Assembly (NCBI RefSeq): GCF_900111615.1
Contig: NZ_FOHU01000005.1
Location: 153,599-217,598, forward strand
Length of the DNA stretch: 64,000 bases
Origin: Natronincola peptidivorans
GTDB lineage: Bacteria; Bacillota; Clostridia; Peptostreptococcales; Natronincolaceae
Direction of reading: 5' to 3'
In this document: positions 36,741 to 45,914 of the stretch, in pieces
Numbering within the stretch: the stretch's first letter is position 1
How the letters are laid out: each line of letters begins with the position of its first letter
Made by a program: the position numbers and the translations under genes
The notes under the pieces: model-generated
The model's input: the letters and a program-made list of their open reading frames with translations, nothing else
Told to the model about the DNA's origin: nothing
Databases searched by the model: none

Positions 36741-36932
36741 TTAGAAACCACCGAAGAATGCTCTTCCTCCAAACAGTACAATTAGCAGCAAGAAGAAGAA
36801 TAGCAAGCTGTCTCCTGTTTTAAATATACCGCAGTTGCAGAATATAATCACTAATAGAAGGAAGAAAAATAATAAACTACTTTGTCCTCCAAATAAGCCT
36901 CCAAAAAAGTCTTTTTTAACCGTATCAGCCAT
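36741..36932 (-). CDS. small hydrophobic glycine/phenylalanine-rich protein
   Basis: Protein of 63 residues with two nearly repeated hydrophobic segments, SSLLFFFLLLVIIF and DSLLFFFLLLIVLFGG, separated by a short CNCG turn, and GGLFGG at the front. This recalls small spore-associated or membrane proteins of Clostridia, but I cannot name a family with confidence. ATG at 36932 has AGGTAGG at good distance; the in-frame GTG at 36941 is less likely. A strong terminator follows, which supports a real, separately transcribed gene. Confidence 0.6.
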   Translation of the reverse strand: MADTVKKDFFGGLFGGQSSLLFFFLLLVIIFCNCGIFKTGDSLLFFFLLLIVLFGGRAFFGGF

Positions 36933-37038
36933 ATTGTTCACCTACCTATTAATATTTGACTATCTCTAGCCCTAATATAGAGTATGCAATTTACAATGAA
37001 AGGGTGATGGTTAAAACAAAATGTGTAACTCATGAGGG

Positions 37039-37143
37039 TCAAGCTTGAATTATTTGCATAGCTTTATCAGTTGCATTTTTTCCATTTACTAAAAAGAATG
37101 GACTATTCTCAGTGAAGACAATTTGTGTTCTATTAGTATCCAT
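37039..37143 (-). CDS. possible 34-residue small protein
   Basis: Short frame with ATG at 37141-37143 preceded by AGAGGTAG. The product has a protein-like composition (TQIVFTENSPFFLVNGKNAT, then KAMQIIQA) and no membrane helix. It lies alone in the 377-base gap before the iron alcohol dehydrogenase. No family recognised; it may be chance or the remnant of a longer gene. Confidence 0.35.
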   Translation of the reverse strand: MDTNRTQIVFTENSPFFLVNGKNATDKAMQIIQA

Positions 37144-37318
37144 CAAACTACCTCTGGATTAAATAAAGTTTTGATTTTACAAGTAATCCCATGGTTATTT
37201 TGTTCTATGCAAAGAAGTTTTTGTAAAAAAAAGATAGGTTATGTTATCTGTTTTATTGGAAATAATAATTTTGTGGGAGAGCATTAGAAAAAAATAATTA
37301 GAGGAGGTTTTTTCACAA

Positions 37319-38464
37319 ATGGTAAATTCGTATTTTATGCCATCAGTAAATCACTATGGTCGAGGCGCTGCTGAAATGGTAGGTCCTGAAATTTCTAACA
37401 GAGGATATAAAAAGGCTTTAATCGTAACTGATTCTTTCCTAGAAAAAGCAGTAGCACCAGACATTGCTTCCTATTTAAAGCAATCTGGAATTGACAGTGT
37501 GGTTTTCGGTGGATCTCAACCAAACCCAACTGACAATAATGTTCATGACGGCCTTAAAATATTCCAAAAGGAAGGCTGCGATTGTATTGTATCTCTAGGG
37601 GGCGGATCTTCCCATGACTGTGCTAAAGGTATAGGTTTAGTAGCCGGCGGTGGTGGACACATCCGAGACTACGAGGGCGTAAACAAAAGCACCCAAAAAA
37701 GTGCTCCTTTGTTTGCAATTAACACAACAGCAGGGACTGCATCTGAGATAACTCGTTTCTGTATTATTACTAACACAGATACAAAGGTTAAAATGGCCAT
37801 CGTTGACTGGAGATGTACACCAATAGCCTCCTTTAATGATTCCTTGTTAATGGCAAAAAAACCTCCAGGCTTAACGGCAGCTACTGGAATGGATGCTTTA
37901 ACCCATGCCATAGAAGCCTATGTATCTACAGCTGCTACCCCTGTTACTGATTCTGCTGCTTTAATGACGATAAAATTAGTTTCTACTAACCTAAGGGCTG
38001 CCGTTGCCAACGGTGACAACATGGTAGCAAGAGATAACATGATGTACGCTCAGTTATTAGGTGGAATGGCATTTAACAACGCCATCCTTGGATACGTTCA
38101 TGCTATGGCACATCAATTAGGTGGATTCTATGATCTTCCTCATGGTGTATGTAATGCTATTCTTTTACCAGCAGTTCAACGTTTTAATCTAATTGCTGCT
38201 CCAGAAAGAATGGCTGATATAGCCGTTGCAATGGGTGAAAACATTAATGGATTATCTATAAGAGAAGCTGCTGATGTAGCAATTGATGCTATCCAGCAAT
38301 TATCAGAGGATATCGGAATCCCATCAGGATTAAAGGAACTGGGGGTTAAAGAGGAAGATTTAGAAGTAATGGCTAAAAATGCTATGAAGGATGCTTGTGG
38401 AGCAACAAACCCAAGAGTTCCTACCCTAGAAGATGTAATCAATATCTTCAAATCAGCTATGTAA
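37319..38464 (+). CDS. iron-dependent alcohol dehydrogenase
   Basis: Protein of 381 residues of the group III iron alcohol dehydrogenases, near 1,3-propanediol and methanol dehydrogenases. NAD site: SLGGGSSHDCAKG; iron ligands are in GMDALTHAIEAY (Asp and His) and in HAMAHQLGGFYDLPHG (two His). No targeting peptide is present, so it is cytosolic. Expected reaction: aldehyde to primary alcohol with NADH. In this window it could reduce lactaldehyde to 1,2-propanediol or propanal to propanol, but its distance from the BMC operon makes this only a possibility. Single-gene unit ending at a hairpin. Confidence 0.9.
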   Translation: MVNSYFMPSVNHYGRGAAEMVGPEISNRGYKKALIVTDSFLEKAVAPDIASYLKQSGIDSVVFGGSQPNPTDNNVHDGLKIFQKEGCDCIVSLGGGSSHDCAKGIGLVAGGGGHIRDYEGVNKSTQKSAPLFAINTTAGTASEITRFCIITNTDTKVKMAIVDWRCTPIASFNDSLLMAKKPPGLTAATGMDALTHAIEAYVSTAATPVTDSAALMTIKLVSTNLRAAVANGDNMVARDNMMYAQLLGGMAFNNAILGYVHAMAHQLGGFYDLPHGVCNAILLPAVQRFNLIAAPERMADIAVAMGENINGLSIREAADVAIDAIQQLSEDIGIPSGLKELGVKEEDLEVMAKNAMKDACGATNPRVPTLEDVINIFKSAM

Positions 38465-38528
38465 TTTAGTCATTTAAGGCAATAACAAAGCCTACTGGAT
38501 TTAATATAATATAATCACGTGAAAGAAG

Positions 38529-38562
38529 AAAATCCTATTGAATAAAATATCAATAGGATTTT
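38529..38562. terminator. terminator between iron ADH and moaD-like gene
   Basis: Stem AAAATCCTATTGA / TCAATAGGATTTT with an eight-base loop and flanking A/T, placed between convergent genes. Confidence 0.85.
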
Positions 38563-38642
38563 CTCTTAACCAAAGAATATTTATTTGTATCATTCTTGGC
38601 AAAAACATCAAAAAAATCATTTTTAAAAAACATTTCCTCTCA

Positions 38643-38867
38643 TCAAGCCCCACCTACTGGAGGAAATAAGGATACTGTATTGCCATCTTGTAGGACATGT
38701 TCCGTATCTGCATCACGGCCGTCTACAAGACAAATATGTACTTCTTCCAAAGGAATATTGTATTTTTTAATGACATCAATTACTCTGCTTTGGTTCTCTA
38801 ATTCGGCTTTTTCGCTTTCAAAACGTCCTTCTCTTAAACTAGCAAACAATTTAACATCTACTTGCAT
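38643..38867 (-). CDS. MoaD/ThiS-family sulfur carrier
   Basis: About 74 residues of the beta-grasp MoaD/ThiS family. It opens MQVDVKLFASLREGRFESEK and ends FPPVGGA; the Gly-Gly near the C-terminus is the part that is activated as a thiocarboxylate, though here it is followed by an extra Ala that would need to be removed or tolerated. ATG at 38867 is chosen because AGGAGG lies before it and within the longer in-frame extension. It directly follows the aldehyde oxidoreductase gene, so it likely supplies sulfur to the tungsten-pterin cofactor of that enzyme. Confidence 0.85.
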   Translation of the reverse strand: MQVDVKLFASLREGRFESEKAELENQSRVIDVIKKYNIPLEEVHICLVDGRDADTEHVLQDGNTVSLFPPVGGA

Positions 38868-38938
38868 CGGTATATACCTCCTATTCAATGAATCTTTCTA
38901 TCAACTACTGGCCTTATTATTTGCTTATTAGACATCTG

Positions 38939-40660
38939 CTAAAATTGTAAAACTTGATCAAGTTCTTCATTAGTAATATCCCATACAGCATCATGGGGTG
39001 GAATGGATTCAGCTACAAATTCAGGCAGCCTATCATCCTTGCTTGTGAAGCCCGCTGCCTTATTAAAGGCTATTTCTGTTTTAAGGACTGATCTTCCCAA
39101 ATCAAACCAATCTTCTACTGACCAGTTAGTACCATACTGAGCATTGACCATGTCTATAATGGCATGGGATGCCGGTTCAGAATCAAGCACAGCAAATGCA
39201 ACAAATAAGCACAGGCCAGAGCTGTCAATAGATGCAGTTGCAATTTGTAGGTTTCTTGATAGTTCGATTTGTCCTTCTTTATTCAGTGGATCAATATTTC
39301 CTCCTACCTTCAATATATTTGTTGCAACAGCGTAGCCTGCAGTGTGATCAGCACCCATAGTTGTAGTTGCATAGGTTACCCCTATACCTTTGACAGCTCT
39401 AGGGTCATATGCTGGTATAGTCTGACCTTTTACAGTTGGTATCCTTGTTACACCAAAAGCCTTTCCAGTAAAATTAGGTCCATTTCCTAGGATTCGGCCA
39501 AGATGGCTTCCCTCTTTGATTTCTTCAACAAATTTTATGATACCTTCACCGTCTCCCCATGGAAGCAGGCCTGCCTCCATTGCCACCATCATGGTTCCCG
39601 CTGTGTCAATTGTATCAAGTCCTATATCATCGCACATTTGATCGATTCTAGCTATAATATCTAGGTCATCAACCAAGCAGCCTGCCCCAAAACCCCAAAT
39701 CGTTTCATACTCGAAACCAGCTGTCAGATATTTGCCATCCTTATCATTATAGGTCTGGGAGCATCGGATGATACAGCCTACATGACATCCATGTGTAGGA
39801 TCTCCATTTCTACTTACAATCGTATCATACATTTTCTCTCCACATATCTTTTCCGCCCCATCAAACCTTCCCATTCGGAAATTCTTAGTGGGAAGTCCCC
39901 CTGCTTCATTTAGAATATTCACCAGTACATTGGTACCATATTTAGGAAGAGCATCTCCACTTACTGGATGTTCAAGCAAAGCTTTATTAAAGATTCGTGC
40001 TGCATCTTTAAATTTCTCCTTATCCTTCATCTCGATCCCTGCTCCATCATTGTCATCTAGGGTAATAAATTTTATTCTTTTAGAACCCATTACAGCTCCA
40101 AGACCGCCTCGTCCTGCACTTCGGATATGTCCCTTAGGATCTTTGACAGAGATATTTGCAGTAGACAGCTTATACTCTCCTGCTTGCCCTATAGTCATAA
40201 CTCCAGTATTTTCTCCATATCTTGCTGTCATTGTATGGATTACCTCGTAATTCCCTTTTCCTAAGAGTTCCGTTTCCTCTTTAATCTCTACTCCATCCTT
40301 ATGAACATGGATACAGTACCATTTATCCTCTTCAGGGATTCCTTCCACAATTAGAGCCTTCACACCCAATTTTGCAAACCTTTGAGCAGCTGTGCCGCCA
40401 GCATTACTTTCTTTAATGCCCCCTGTTAATGGACTCTTTGCCCCCACAGAAAGCCTTCCTGAATTAGCAACCATGGTGCCAGCAAATAATCCCGGCGCGA
40501 ATACTAATTTGTTTTTACTTCCTAGTGGATTACATGTAGGGTCTACTTCCTTAGCTACAATTGCTGAAGTCAACCCACGTCCTCCCAGAAGTCTCCATTC
40601 TTCAGGTACTTCTTCCTGAGTAAAACTAAGATTTGACATGTTTACACGGTAAATTTTCAA
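38939..40660 (-). CDS. aldehyde:ferredoxin oxidoreductase (tungsten/pterin)
   Basis: Protein of 573 residues of the AOR family, which oxidises aldehydes to acids with ferredoxin, or the reverse, using a tungsten bis-pterin cofactor. Cofactor loops NSGRLSVGAKSPLTGGIKES and GRGGLGAVMGSKR are visible. Cluster cysteines are in CHVGCIIRC (spaced three and three) and in SSGLCLF toward the C-terminus. Start TTG at 40660 with GGAGG nine bases upstream. The following moaD-like gene fits cofactor assembly. It may detoxify or use propanal, lactaldehyde or amino-acid-derived aldehydes; the substrate is not shown by sequence. Confidence 0.9.
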   Translation of the reverse strand: MKIYRVNMSNLSFTQEEVPEEWRLLGGRGLTSAIVAKEVDPTCNPLGSKNKLVFAPGLFAGTMVANSGRLSVGAKSPLTGGIKESNAGGTAAQRFAKLGVKALIVEGIPEEDKWYCIHVHKDGVEIKEETELLGKGNYEVIHTMTARYGENTGVMTIGQAGEYKLSTANISVKDPKGHIRSAGRGGLGAVMGSKRIKFITLDDNDGAGIEMKDKEKFKDAARIFNKALLEHPVSGDALPKYGTNVLVNILNEAGGLPTKNFRMGRFDGAEKICGEKMYDTIVSRNGDPTHGCHVGCIIRCSQTYNDKDGKYLTAGFEYETIWGFGAGCLVDDLDIIARIDQMCDDIGLDTIDTAGTMMVAMEAGLLPWGDGEGIIKFVEEIKEGSHLGRILGNGPNFTGKAFGVTRIPTVKGQTIPAYDPRAVKGIGVTYATTTMGADHTAGYAVATNILKVGGNIDPLNKEGQIELSRNLQIATASIDSSGLCLFVAFAVLDSEPASHAIIDMVNAQYGTNWSVEDWFDLGRSVLKTEIAFNKAAGFTSKDDRLPEFVAESIPPHDAVWDITNEELDQVLQF

Positions 40661-40790
40661 TCATCTAACCTCCATAGATCATTTTGAGGAATTGCATTCC
40701 TAGTACATATAGTTTCCTATGAAATCTTGAATTATTCTAAGATGAGTTCCGAAAGTTACAAGCATTGCTAAGAGGTTTCTTAAGTAATAT

Positions 40791-40847
40791 AAAACCAGGC
40801 TGTTGTATTAGAGATATATCGTGATACACTCTAAGGAAAAGCCTGGT
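40791..40847 (-). terminator. two-part terminator hairpin after DUF4846 gene
   Basis: Outer stem ACCAGGCT/AGCCTGGT with inner TTAGAG/CTCTAA, followed on the minus strand by TTTTATATT; 58 bases after the stop codon. Confidence 0.75.
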
Positions 40848-40905
40848 ATTTACTGAAAAGTTGAAAATAAGTGTATTTCATGTACTTTATAGAGTTATTA
40901 TTTTT

Positions 40906-41826
40906 TTACGGAAATCTTTTTAAATCTCCTCTTCTAAAGGTCCATTCGGGAGTTTTGATATCTTCTCCCTGAATACTTAAAGAGTACCAAGGACTCAATG
41001 CTATATTATTAGGATTTACTAATATCTGTGTTTCTTGAGCTGGCATATAGCTCTGAGCCAATAAAAACAGCTTTTCTCCCGTAGCTTCATTCAATGCCAT
41101 ATCCACAACAATTACTGCGTGTCCGGGGCTGCCTCCCTGAATAAAAATATCGCCAATCTCTATATCATCTAGGTTTACGTCTATTAGCTCTTTTTCAAGT
41201 GAAATGGTTCCCGCATAAGCAAAAATGATATCCATATAGCGCCTAAAATCCTGATAAGTATTGGAGGGTTCAGCTCTCTTCTGCCAGTAACTGCAGTTTC
41301 CATCTACAACGATTCTATAGCCCTCCATCCATTTGCTGTAATCTACCCTAAAGCCATTGGTAAAATTGAAATGGATTTCATCATAACGGCCAATGCCATA
41401 CAAATATTCTCCCCTTAGACGCATTATGGCATCTGCGCACTGCTGCAAATCTCGGTCCCCGATTTCCATATCTACTACAGCTATGTAGATGTTTTTCTTA
41501 TTCTTCACTGATCCATCATGATATAGTACTGGTGAGCCATGGGGCTTTAATGGCAACCTTCTCAAATATTCAGCAAATGAGCCCTCTTTTACAGCAATCC
41601 GCTGAAAATCTTTTGGTGTCAGGATTCTTGTCTCAATATCTTTCCCTTCTTCTTCAATAAGACTTTGTTTTTGGAGCTCCACCTCAGGTATCGTATGTGC
41701 ATCCACCTGTTCTTTTTCCTCTTGGACCTCCTTTCCTTCAAGCTGTTGATTGCTGCAGGCAATGAAATGCATTACTAGTATTAAAATAATTAAACATTTG
41801 AAAACAATGCTAAAGAATCTTTTCAT
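40906..41826 (-). CDS. DUF4846 lipoprotein
   Basis: Protein of 306 residues. A lipoprotein signal (KCLIILILVMHFIAC) ends at the lipobox Cys near residue 24, then a charged linker of about 40 residues leads to the DUF4846 domain: FAEYLRRLPLKPHGSPVLYHDG, QQCADAIMRLRGEYLYG, HFNFTNGFRVDYSKWMEGYR and GGSPGHAVIVVDMA. The last part (Cys/His-containing PGHAVIVV) resembles NlpC/P60-like folds, suggesting a cell-wall hydrolase-like activity, but the family remains uncharacterised. It sits on the outer face of the membrane. Single-gene unit. Confidence 0.82.
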   Translation of the reverse strand: MKRFFSIVFKCLIILILVMHFIACSNQQLEGKEVQEEKEQVDAHTIPEVELQKQSLIEEEGKDIETRILTPKDFQRIAVKEGSFAEYLRRLPLKPHGSPVLYHDGSVKNKKNIYIAVVDMEIGDRDLQQCADAIMRLRGEYLYGIGRYDEIHFNFTNGFRVDYSKWMEGYRIVVDGNCSYWQKRAEPSNTYQDFRRYMDIIFAYAGTISLEKELIDVNLDDIEIGDIFIQGGSPGHAVIVVDMALNEATGEKLFLLAQSYMPAQETQILVNPNNIALSPWYSLSIQGEDIKTPEWTFRRGDLKRFP

Positions 41827-41985
41827 ATTTCACCTCATATTCCTTGGTTTTACCTTACCCTTTTATCTTAATGTCAGATTCATAAAAAAGACAATTTTTT
41901 CTAACTATATCTTATATTAATATCCTATTTTTGTAAATTTATTAAATGTCAGTAGTGCAGTATCTTCTACCTTATGACAGGATGC

Positions 41986-42017
41986 AAAAAAATCCCCTCA
42001 ATTTTCTGAAGGGATTT
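41986..42017 (-). terminator. intrinsic terminator after slipin gene
   Basis: Stem AAATCCC/GGGATTT with TTCA/TGAA extension and a run of seven T on the minus strand, 33 bases after the stop codon. Confidence 0.85.
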
Positions 42018-42049
42018 AATAAAAGTAGCTTACTAGAATGCTTCCTTTT

Positions 42050-42811
42050 CTATTTTGATGGCATATTGATGCCATCATTAGCTGCATTTAAGACAATTGT
42101 ATTTCCTGAGGATTCACCTAATGCTTGTAATATTCTAAGCTGTAATAAAGCAGGATTGTTCTCAAGCATTTTAGCGCTATTTGCAAGATTTCTAAGAGCT
42201 GCAGCTTCTCCCCTTGCTCTTTCCAAACGAGCCTGTCCATCTTTTTGGGCCTGTAGTACTTGAGTAAATACTTTCTTCATTTCTCCTACAAGGGTAATGT
42301 CTTTAATATCAGCAGAATGTAATCTTATACCTATTTTTTCTGCTTTTAAAGCTGCTTTCTCTAAAATGACAGTATTAATATTGTTTCTTTTTTCAAAAAC
42401 CTCACTTAACTCTAATGTAGTAATTACTTCCCGCAAAGACAACTGCAGCATCAAATACAATGATTCGTAATAATTAATTGTTTTGTTCACAGCTGCTATA
42501 GGATCTATGATTTCATAAATAGCAGCGACATTAACCTTGATGGGGGCTCCATCATTTGTAAGGATTTCCTGTCCACTAATATTTATGGAGTTTGGCCTAG
42601 TATCTATTTTTTCAATGACTGTATTGATGTGAAAGCAGAAATACTGCCCTGGTTTTAATAGCCCCATTAATTCACCCTTTTTATATTTTAAGCCCCTTTC
42701 ATATTCAAATATTGTTACTATGCTAAAAGCCTTCTTGCTTACTACAATGATTAAAAGAATGCAAGCAAAAAATAGTACAAAACCGGATAGTCCCACAATA
42801 ATATTTTCCAA
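42050..42811 (-). CDS. slipin/stomatin-like SPFH protein
   Basis: Protein of 253 residues with one N-terminal membrane helix (about 5-25) and an SPFH/band 7 domain: EYERGLKYKKGELMGLLKPG, DTRPNSINISGQEILTNDGA, then KAEKIGIRLHSADIKDI and an Ala/Glu-rich coiled coil (AQKDGQARLERARGEAAALR). Slipins form large ring scaffolds on the membrane and are often paired with an NfeD protease, which is not present here. The N-terminal part is unusually short and the tail (residues 200-253) resembles other bacterial slipins. Confidence 0.88.
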   Translation of the reverse strand: MENIIVGLSGFVLFFACILLIIVVSKKAFSIVTIFEYERGLKYKKGELMGLLKPGQYFCFHINTVIEKIDTRPNSINISGQEILTNDGAPIKVNVAAIYEIIDPIAAVNKTINYYESLYLMLQLSLREVITTLELSEVFEKRNNINTVILEKAALKAEKIGIRLHSADIKDITLVGEMKKVFTQVLQAQKDGQARLERARGEAAALRNLANSAKMLENNPALLQLRILQALGESSGNTIVLNAANDGINMPSK

Positions 42812-43594
42812 TTTTTTCTCCTCTTTTTTGTATTTTCTGCCTTAATAGAGCCATCGATAAACAACGGAGGCTTTAACCTGCAAGGCTTTTTATCGATTTT
42901 TGACCCTATTAAAACAGAATTTGGGATTCGAACCCTGACCATGACATAGTCCGCCATAAAGAAGCCATACACGCAGAACTATATGGGCTACGCTGCTATA
43001 GCTGCACAAGCTTCTTCCCTTTATTATAAACAATGCCCTCCGATATAGTATAGTAACAATGTTTTCTAATAATATTAATATTTTTACAGTATTAGAAGAT
43101 TGTTGAAATTTATCAATCTCCTTCCCCCCCCCATAACAGCGTTTTTATACGTGAAAATAGCAGTCCTATTTCTTCATCCTTGTATGATCTTCTGTCGCTA
43201 TCTCAAATAATCAAGCAATACTAATAATCAGTCATAGCATTAGCTAAGGATATAATGTAAAAATATTTTTACGTTTCTCTAACTAACTCTAGCATCAATT
43301 CACTACACATTTCTTCCGTTAGGCTTTACAAGATTATAACAAGCTTCAAACTATTTTGCTATGTTTTACTTTTTTCATTATTATAATTAAAATCTAATCC
43401 ATTCACAGCCTACATCTATTATAAATATCCTAAACTCTATCGATGCGTCACAGTAATATGTTTCGGTGATCTTCCTGGCAATAAATTATCCTGCAAAAAA
43501 ATTTGGAGTTATGTAGGATAAAATAGAAAAATGTAGAATTTTTATTATATACTTAGTTACAGAAAATCAATATATTAAAAGTAGGTAATTACTA
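42812..43594. other. 783-base intergenic region with gene remnants
   Basis: No intact gene. Near the slipin start lies an ATCGATAAA/TTTATCGAT inverted repeat (42853-42898) that could form a leader hairpin. At about 42920-42932 the minus strand reads GGGTTCGAATCCC, like a tRNA T-loop, but there is no cloverleaf around it. At 43269-43325 is a remnant of the small zinc-ribbon gene. The rest is AT-rich and holds the promoter region of the histidine kinase. Confidence 0.5.
43269..43325 (-). pseudogene. decayed C-terminal copy of the small zinc-ribbon gene
   Basis: Minus strand codes EEMCSELMLELVRET then stop, against KEMCSELMLELTKE at the end of the protein at 34406-34567. The upstream part including the CxxC knuckle is gone and is replaced by stops. 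Fragment of a former paralogue. Confidence 0.6.
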
Positions 43595-45709
43595 ATGAAG
43601 CCAAATAAAAAACTCTTTATAATTTTTCTAATCTGTGTACTAGTAATATTAATCTCTAGTTGTGCACAACAAATGAATCAAGATCAGATCCCTATGGCAA
43701 ATATGGGGTATCTTGATCTTTTATCATGGGATTTTGAAGAGAATGACATTATTAAGCTGCAGGGGCATTGGAAGTTTTATTGGGAACAGCTAATTGAGTC
43801 AGATGATTTTCCCCAAGACAGCACCTCAAGTATGCAGTATATTCAGGTGCCTGCTACATGGAACAATTATACTGTTGAAGATATAAGCCTTACAGGAGAT
43901 GGATTTGCAACCTACAAATTACGTATTGCCACCAAACATAGAAATGAATCACTGGGTCTGGAAATTCCTAAAATATCGACGGCCTATAGACTTTGGGTAA
44001 ATAATGAATTATTGGCTGCTAGCGGTAACCTAGGAATGACCTCTGATAGTTCTATTCCTAAATTTCAACCAAGTATGGTATTCTTTGATTCCAAATCGGG
44101 AGATTTAGAATTAATTATTCAAGTATCAAACTTTCATCATCAACATGGAGGAATACTTAAAAACTTTAGATTAGGGCTTGCAGATCAAATGAAATTAAGA
44201 GAAAACTGGCACTTAGCTTTTGATGTCTTTGTTTTTGGCAGTCTTTTTGTTGTAGGTATTTATCACTTAATATTCTATTTTTATAGAAGAAAGGAAAAAT
44301 CTAATCTTTTTTTTGGGTCTTTTTGTATCATGATAGGAATTAGAACCCTTTTTATTGGTACAATGTTTGTTTTTCAATTATTTCCTCATTTGAACTGGGA
44401 GATGGCTTTAAAGATAGAATACCTAACCTTTTATCTTGGCACCCCATTATTTATTTTATATTTGAAATCCATTCTATTTCAAGAAATTTCAATGAAAGCT
44501 ATTCATCTATCGATAGCATCTTCCTTAATCTTTAGTCTTTTAGTGTTATTTAACCCAGTTAAAATCTATGCTCAATATAACATTATCTATCAGTTTTTTG
44601 CATTTTTAATTATTTTTTACTTAATTTATGCTCTGGTGCTGGCTTATTTAAGGAAAAGAGAGGGAGCTGTTGCTATAGGCTTAGCTGTGATTTTTTTTGT
44701 TGGCACTGTAATAAATGATATTCTTTATGAAAGCTCGTTAATCTATTTTAGCAAAAGCTTTGTTACAACCAGTCTTTCTTCTGTAGGTTTTTTGGTTTTT
44801 GTATTTTCACAATCCATCATTTTGTCTAGGAAGTTTACCCATGCCTTCTCAAGGATTGAAGAAATGACAGCCAATCTTCAGCAATTAAATGAGAGCTTGG
44901 AAGATAAAGTGTTAGAAAGAACCATTGCCTTAGAAAGCTCTAATAGGAAGTTGGAGGAAGCATATCAAGATTTATCAGAGATGGAACAATCCCGAACGAA
45001 TTTGCTAACCAACATATCCCATGACTTACGCAGCCCAATGGCCTCTGTATTAGGATACATTAACGCCATTTTGGATGGAATTGTTGAACAACCGGAACAG
45101 CAAATAAGATATTTGCATCGAATAAAAGAAAGGATACATGGGTTAAACCATTTAACTCAAGAGCTTTTCGATTTAACACAGCTAGAATCTAGAAAACTGA
45201 AGCTGAAAACTCAAGTAATGTCAATAGAGCTTTTAATGCAGAAAGTCCACGAAAAATATAATCTTGACATACAAAGGGCTGGAATATGCTTTCATCTAAT
45301 CTCACCAGATATGAATTCTTCCTTTCCCCATCCTCTCTCTGTGGAGGTAGACGTAGATCGAATGGATAGAGCTTTTTCCAACATCATCTATAATGCCATC
45401 AAGCATATCCCTGAGGGAGGGACAATTACTATGAGTTATTATCTAAATAATAGAGACATACCTAGTGAGGTTATTATAAAGATTGCGGATAATGGTTCTG
45501 GAATTCCTGCAGAAGATCTTCCTTACGTATTTGATCGTTTTTTTACCGGCTCAAAATCAAGATCTTCTAGTGGCGGTAGTGGATTGGGTTTATCCATTAC
45601 AAAAGAAATTGTTGAATATCATAATGGTCGGATTTGGGCGACCAGTAAGCCTGGAGAGGAAACAGCATTTTATCTGTCCTTGCCATTATTTAATTATCAT
45701 CATGCTTGA
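43595..45709 (+). CDS. orphan sensor histidine kinase with 7TMR-DISM receptor
   Basis: Protein of 704 residues. A lipoprotein-like signal (LVILISSCAQQ) leads to an extracytoplasmic beta-sandwich of the 7TMR-DISM type (about 40-200; QVPATWNNYTVED, GFATYKLRI), then seven membrane helices (about 206-415), a coiled coil and a kinase core: H-box NISHDLRSPMASVLGY (about 475-490), N-box FSNIIYNAIKHI, G-boxes IADNGSGIP and GSGLGLSI. It should sense an outside carbohydrate or other ligand and phosphorylate a response regulator, but none is encoded nearby. Unit of one gene. Confidence 0.9.
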   Translation: MKPNKKLFIIFLICVLVILISSCAQQMNQDQIPMANMGYLDLLSWDFEENDIIKLQGHWKFYWEQLIESDDFPQDSTSSMQYIQVPATWNNYTVEDISLTGDGFATYKLRIATKHRNESLGLEIPKISTAYRLWVNNELLAASGNLGMTSDSSIPKFQPSMVFFDSKSGDLELIIQVSNFHHQHGGILKNFRLGLADQMKLRENWHLAFDVFVFGSLFVVGIYHLIFYFYRRKEKSNLFFGSFCIMIGIRTLFIGTMFVFQLFPHLNWEMALKIEYLTFYLGTPLFILYLKSILFQEISMKAIHLSIASSLIFSLLVLFNPVKIYAQYNIIYQFFAFLIIFYLIYALVLAYLRKREGAVAIGLAVIFFVGTVINDILYESSLIYFSKSFVTTSLSSVGFLVFVFSQSIILSRKFTHAFSRIEEMTANLQQLNESLEDKVLERTIALESSNRKLEEAYQDLSEMEQSRTNLLTNISHDLRSPMASVLGYINAILDGIVEQPEQQIRYLHRIKERIHGLNHLTQELFDLTQLESRKLKLKTQVMSIELLMQKVHEKYNLDIQRAGICFHLISPDMNSSFPHPLSVEVDVDRMDRAFSNIIYNAIKHIPEGGTITMSYYLNNRDIPSEVIIKIADNGSGIPAEDLPYVFDRFFTGSKSRSSSGGSGLGLSITKEIVEYHNGRIWATSKPGEETAFYLSLPLFNYHHA

Positions 45710-45850
45710 TATCCTTTCTTTCACATATTTGATGGCATGTCTTTAATAATTGATATAGCTCGTTGAATAACTCTCATATTTAGCTTATCGATTGATTTTT
45801 CAATTTGAAGCTTTTGTGAATTGCATAAAAAGAGTTATTAAGTATCTGAT

Positions 45851-45875
45851 TAAGGGCTGTAATTGTTACAGCCTT
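45851..45875 (+). terminator. possible hairpin terminator after histidine kinase
   Basis: TAAGG(G)CTGTAA / TTACAGCCTTA stem with one bulged G, 140 bases after the kinase stop. Lacks a clear T run, so weak; it might instead be a regulatory structure. Confidence 0.35.
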
Positions 45876-45914
45876 ACTTTCTAAAGGGTCTGTAACCTAT
45901 GTTTCAAATATCCT

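Noticed and set aside
42920..42932. tRNA gene
   Set aside because: Only a T-loop-like GGGTTCGAATCCC; no acceptor, D or anticodon arms can be built around it.
42751..42972. Minus-strand open frame of 73 codons before the slipin gene
   Set aside because: It runs into the slipin start in another frame and through the T-loop-like sequence; no ribosome site at its start.
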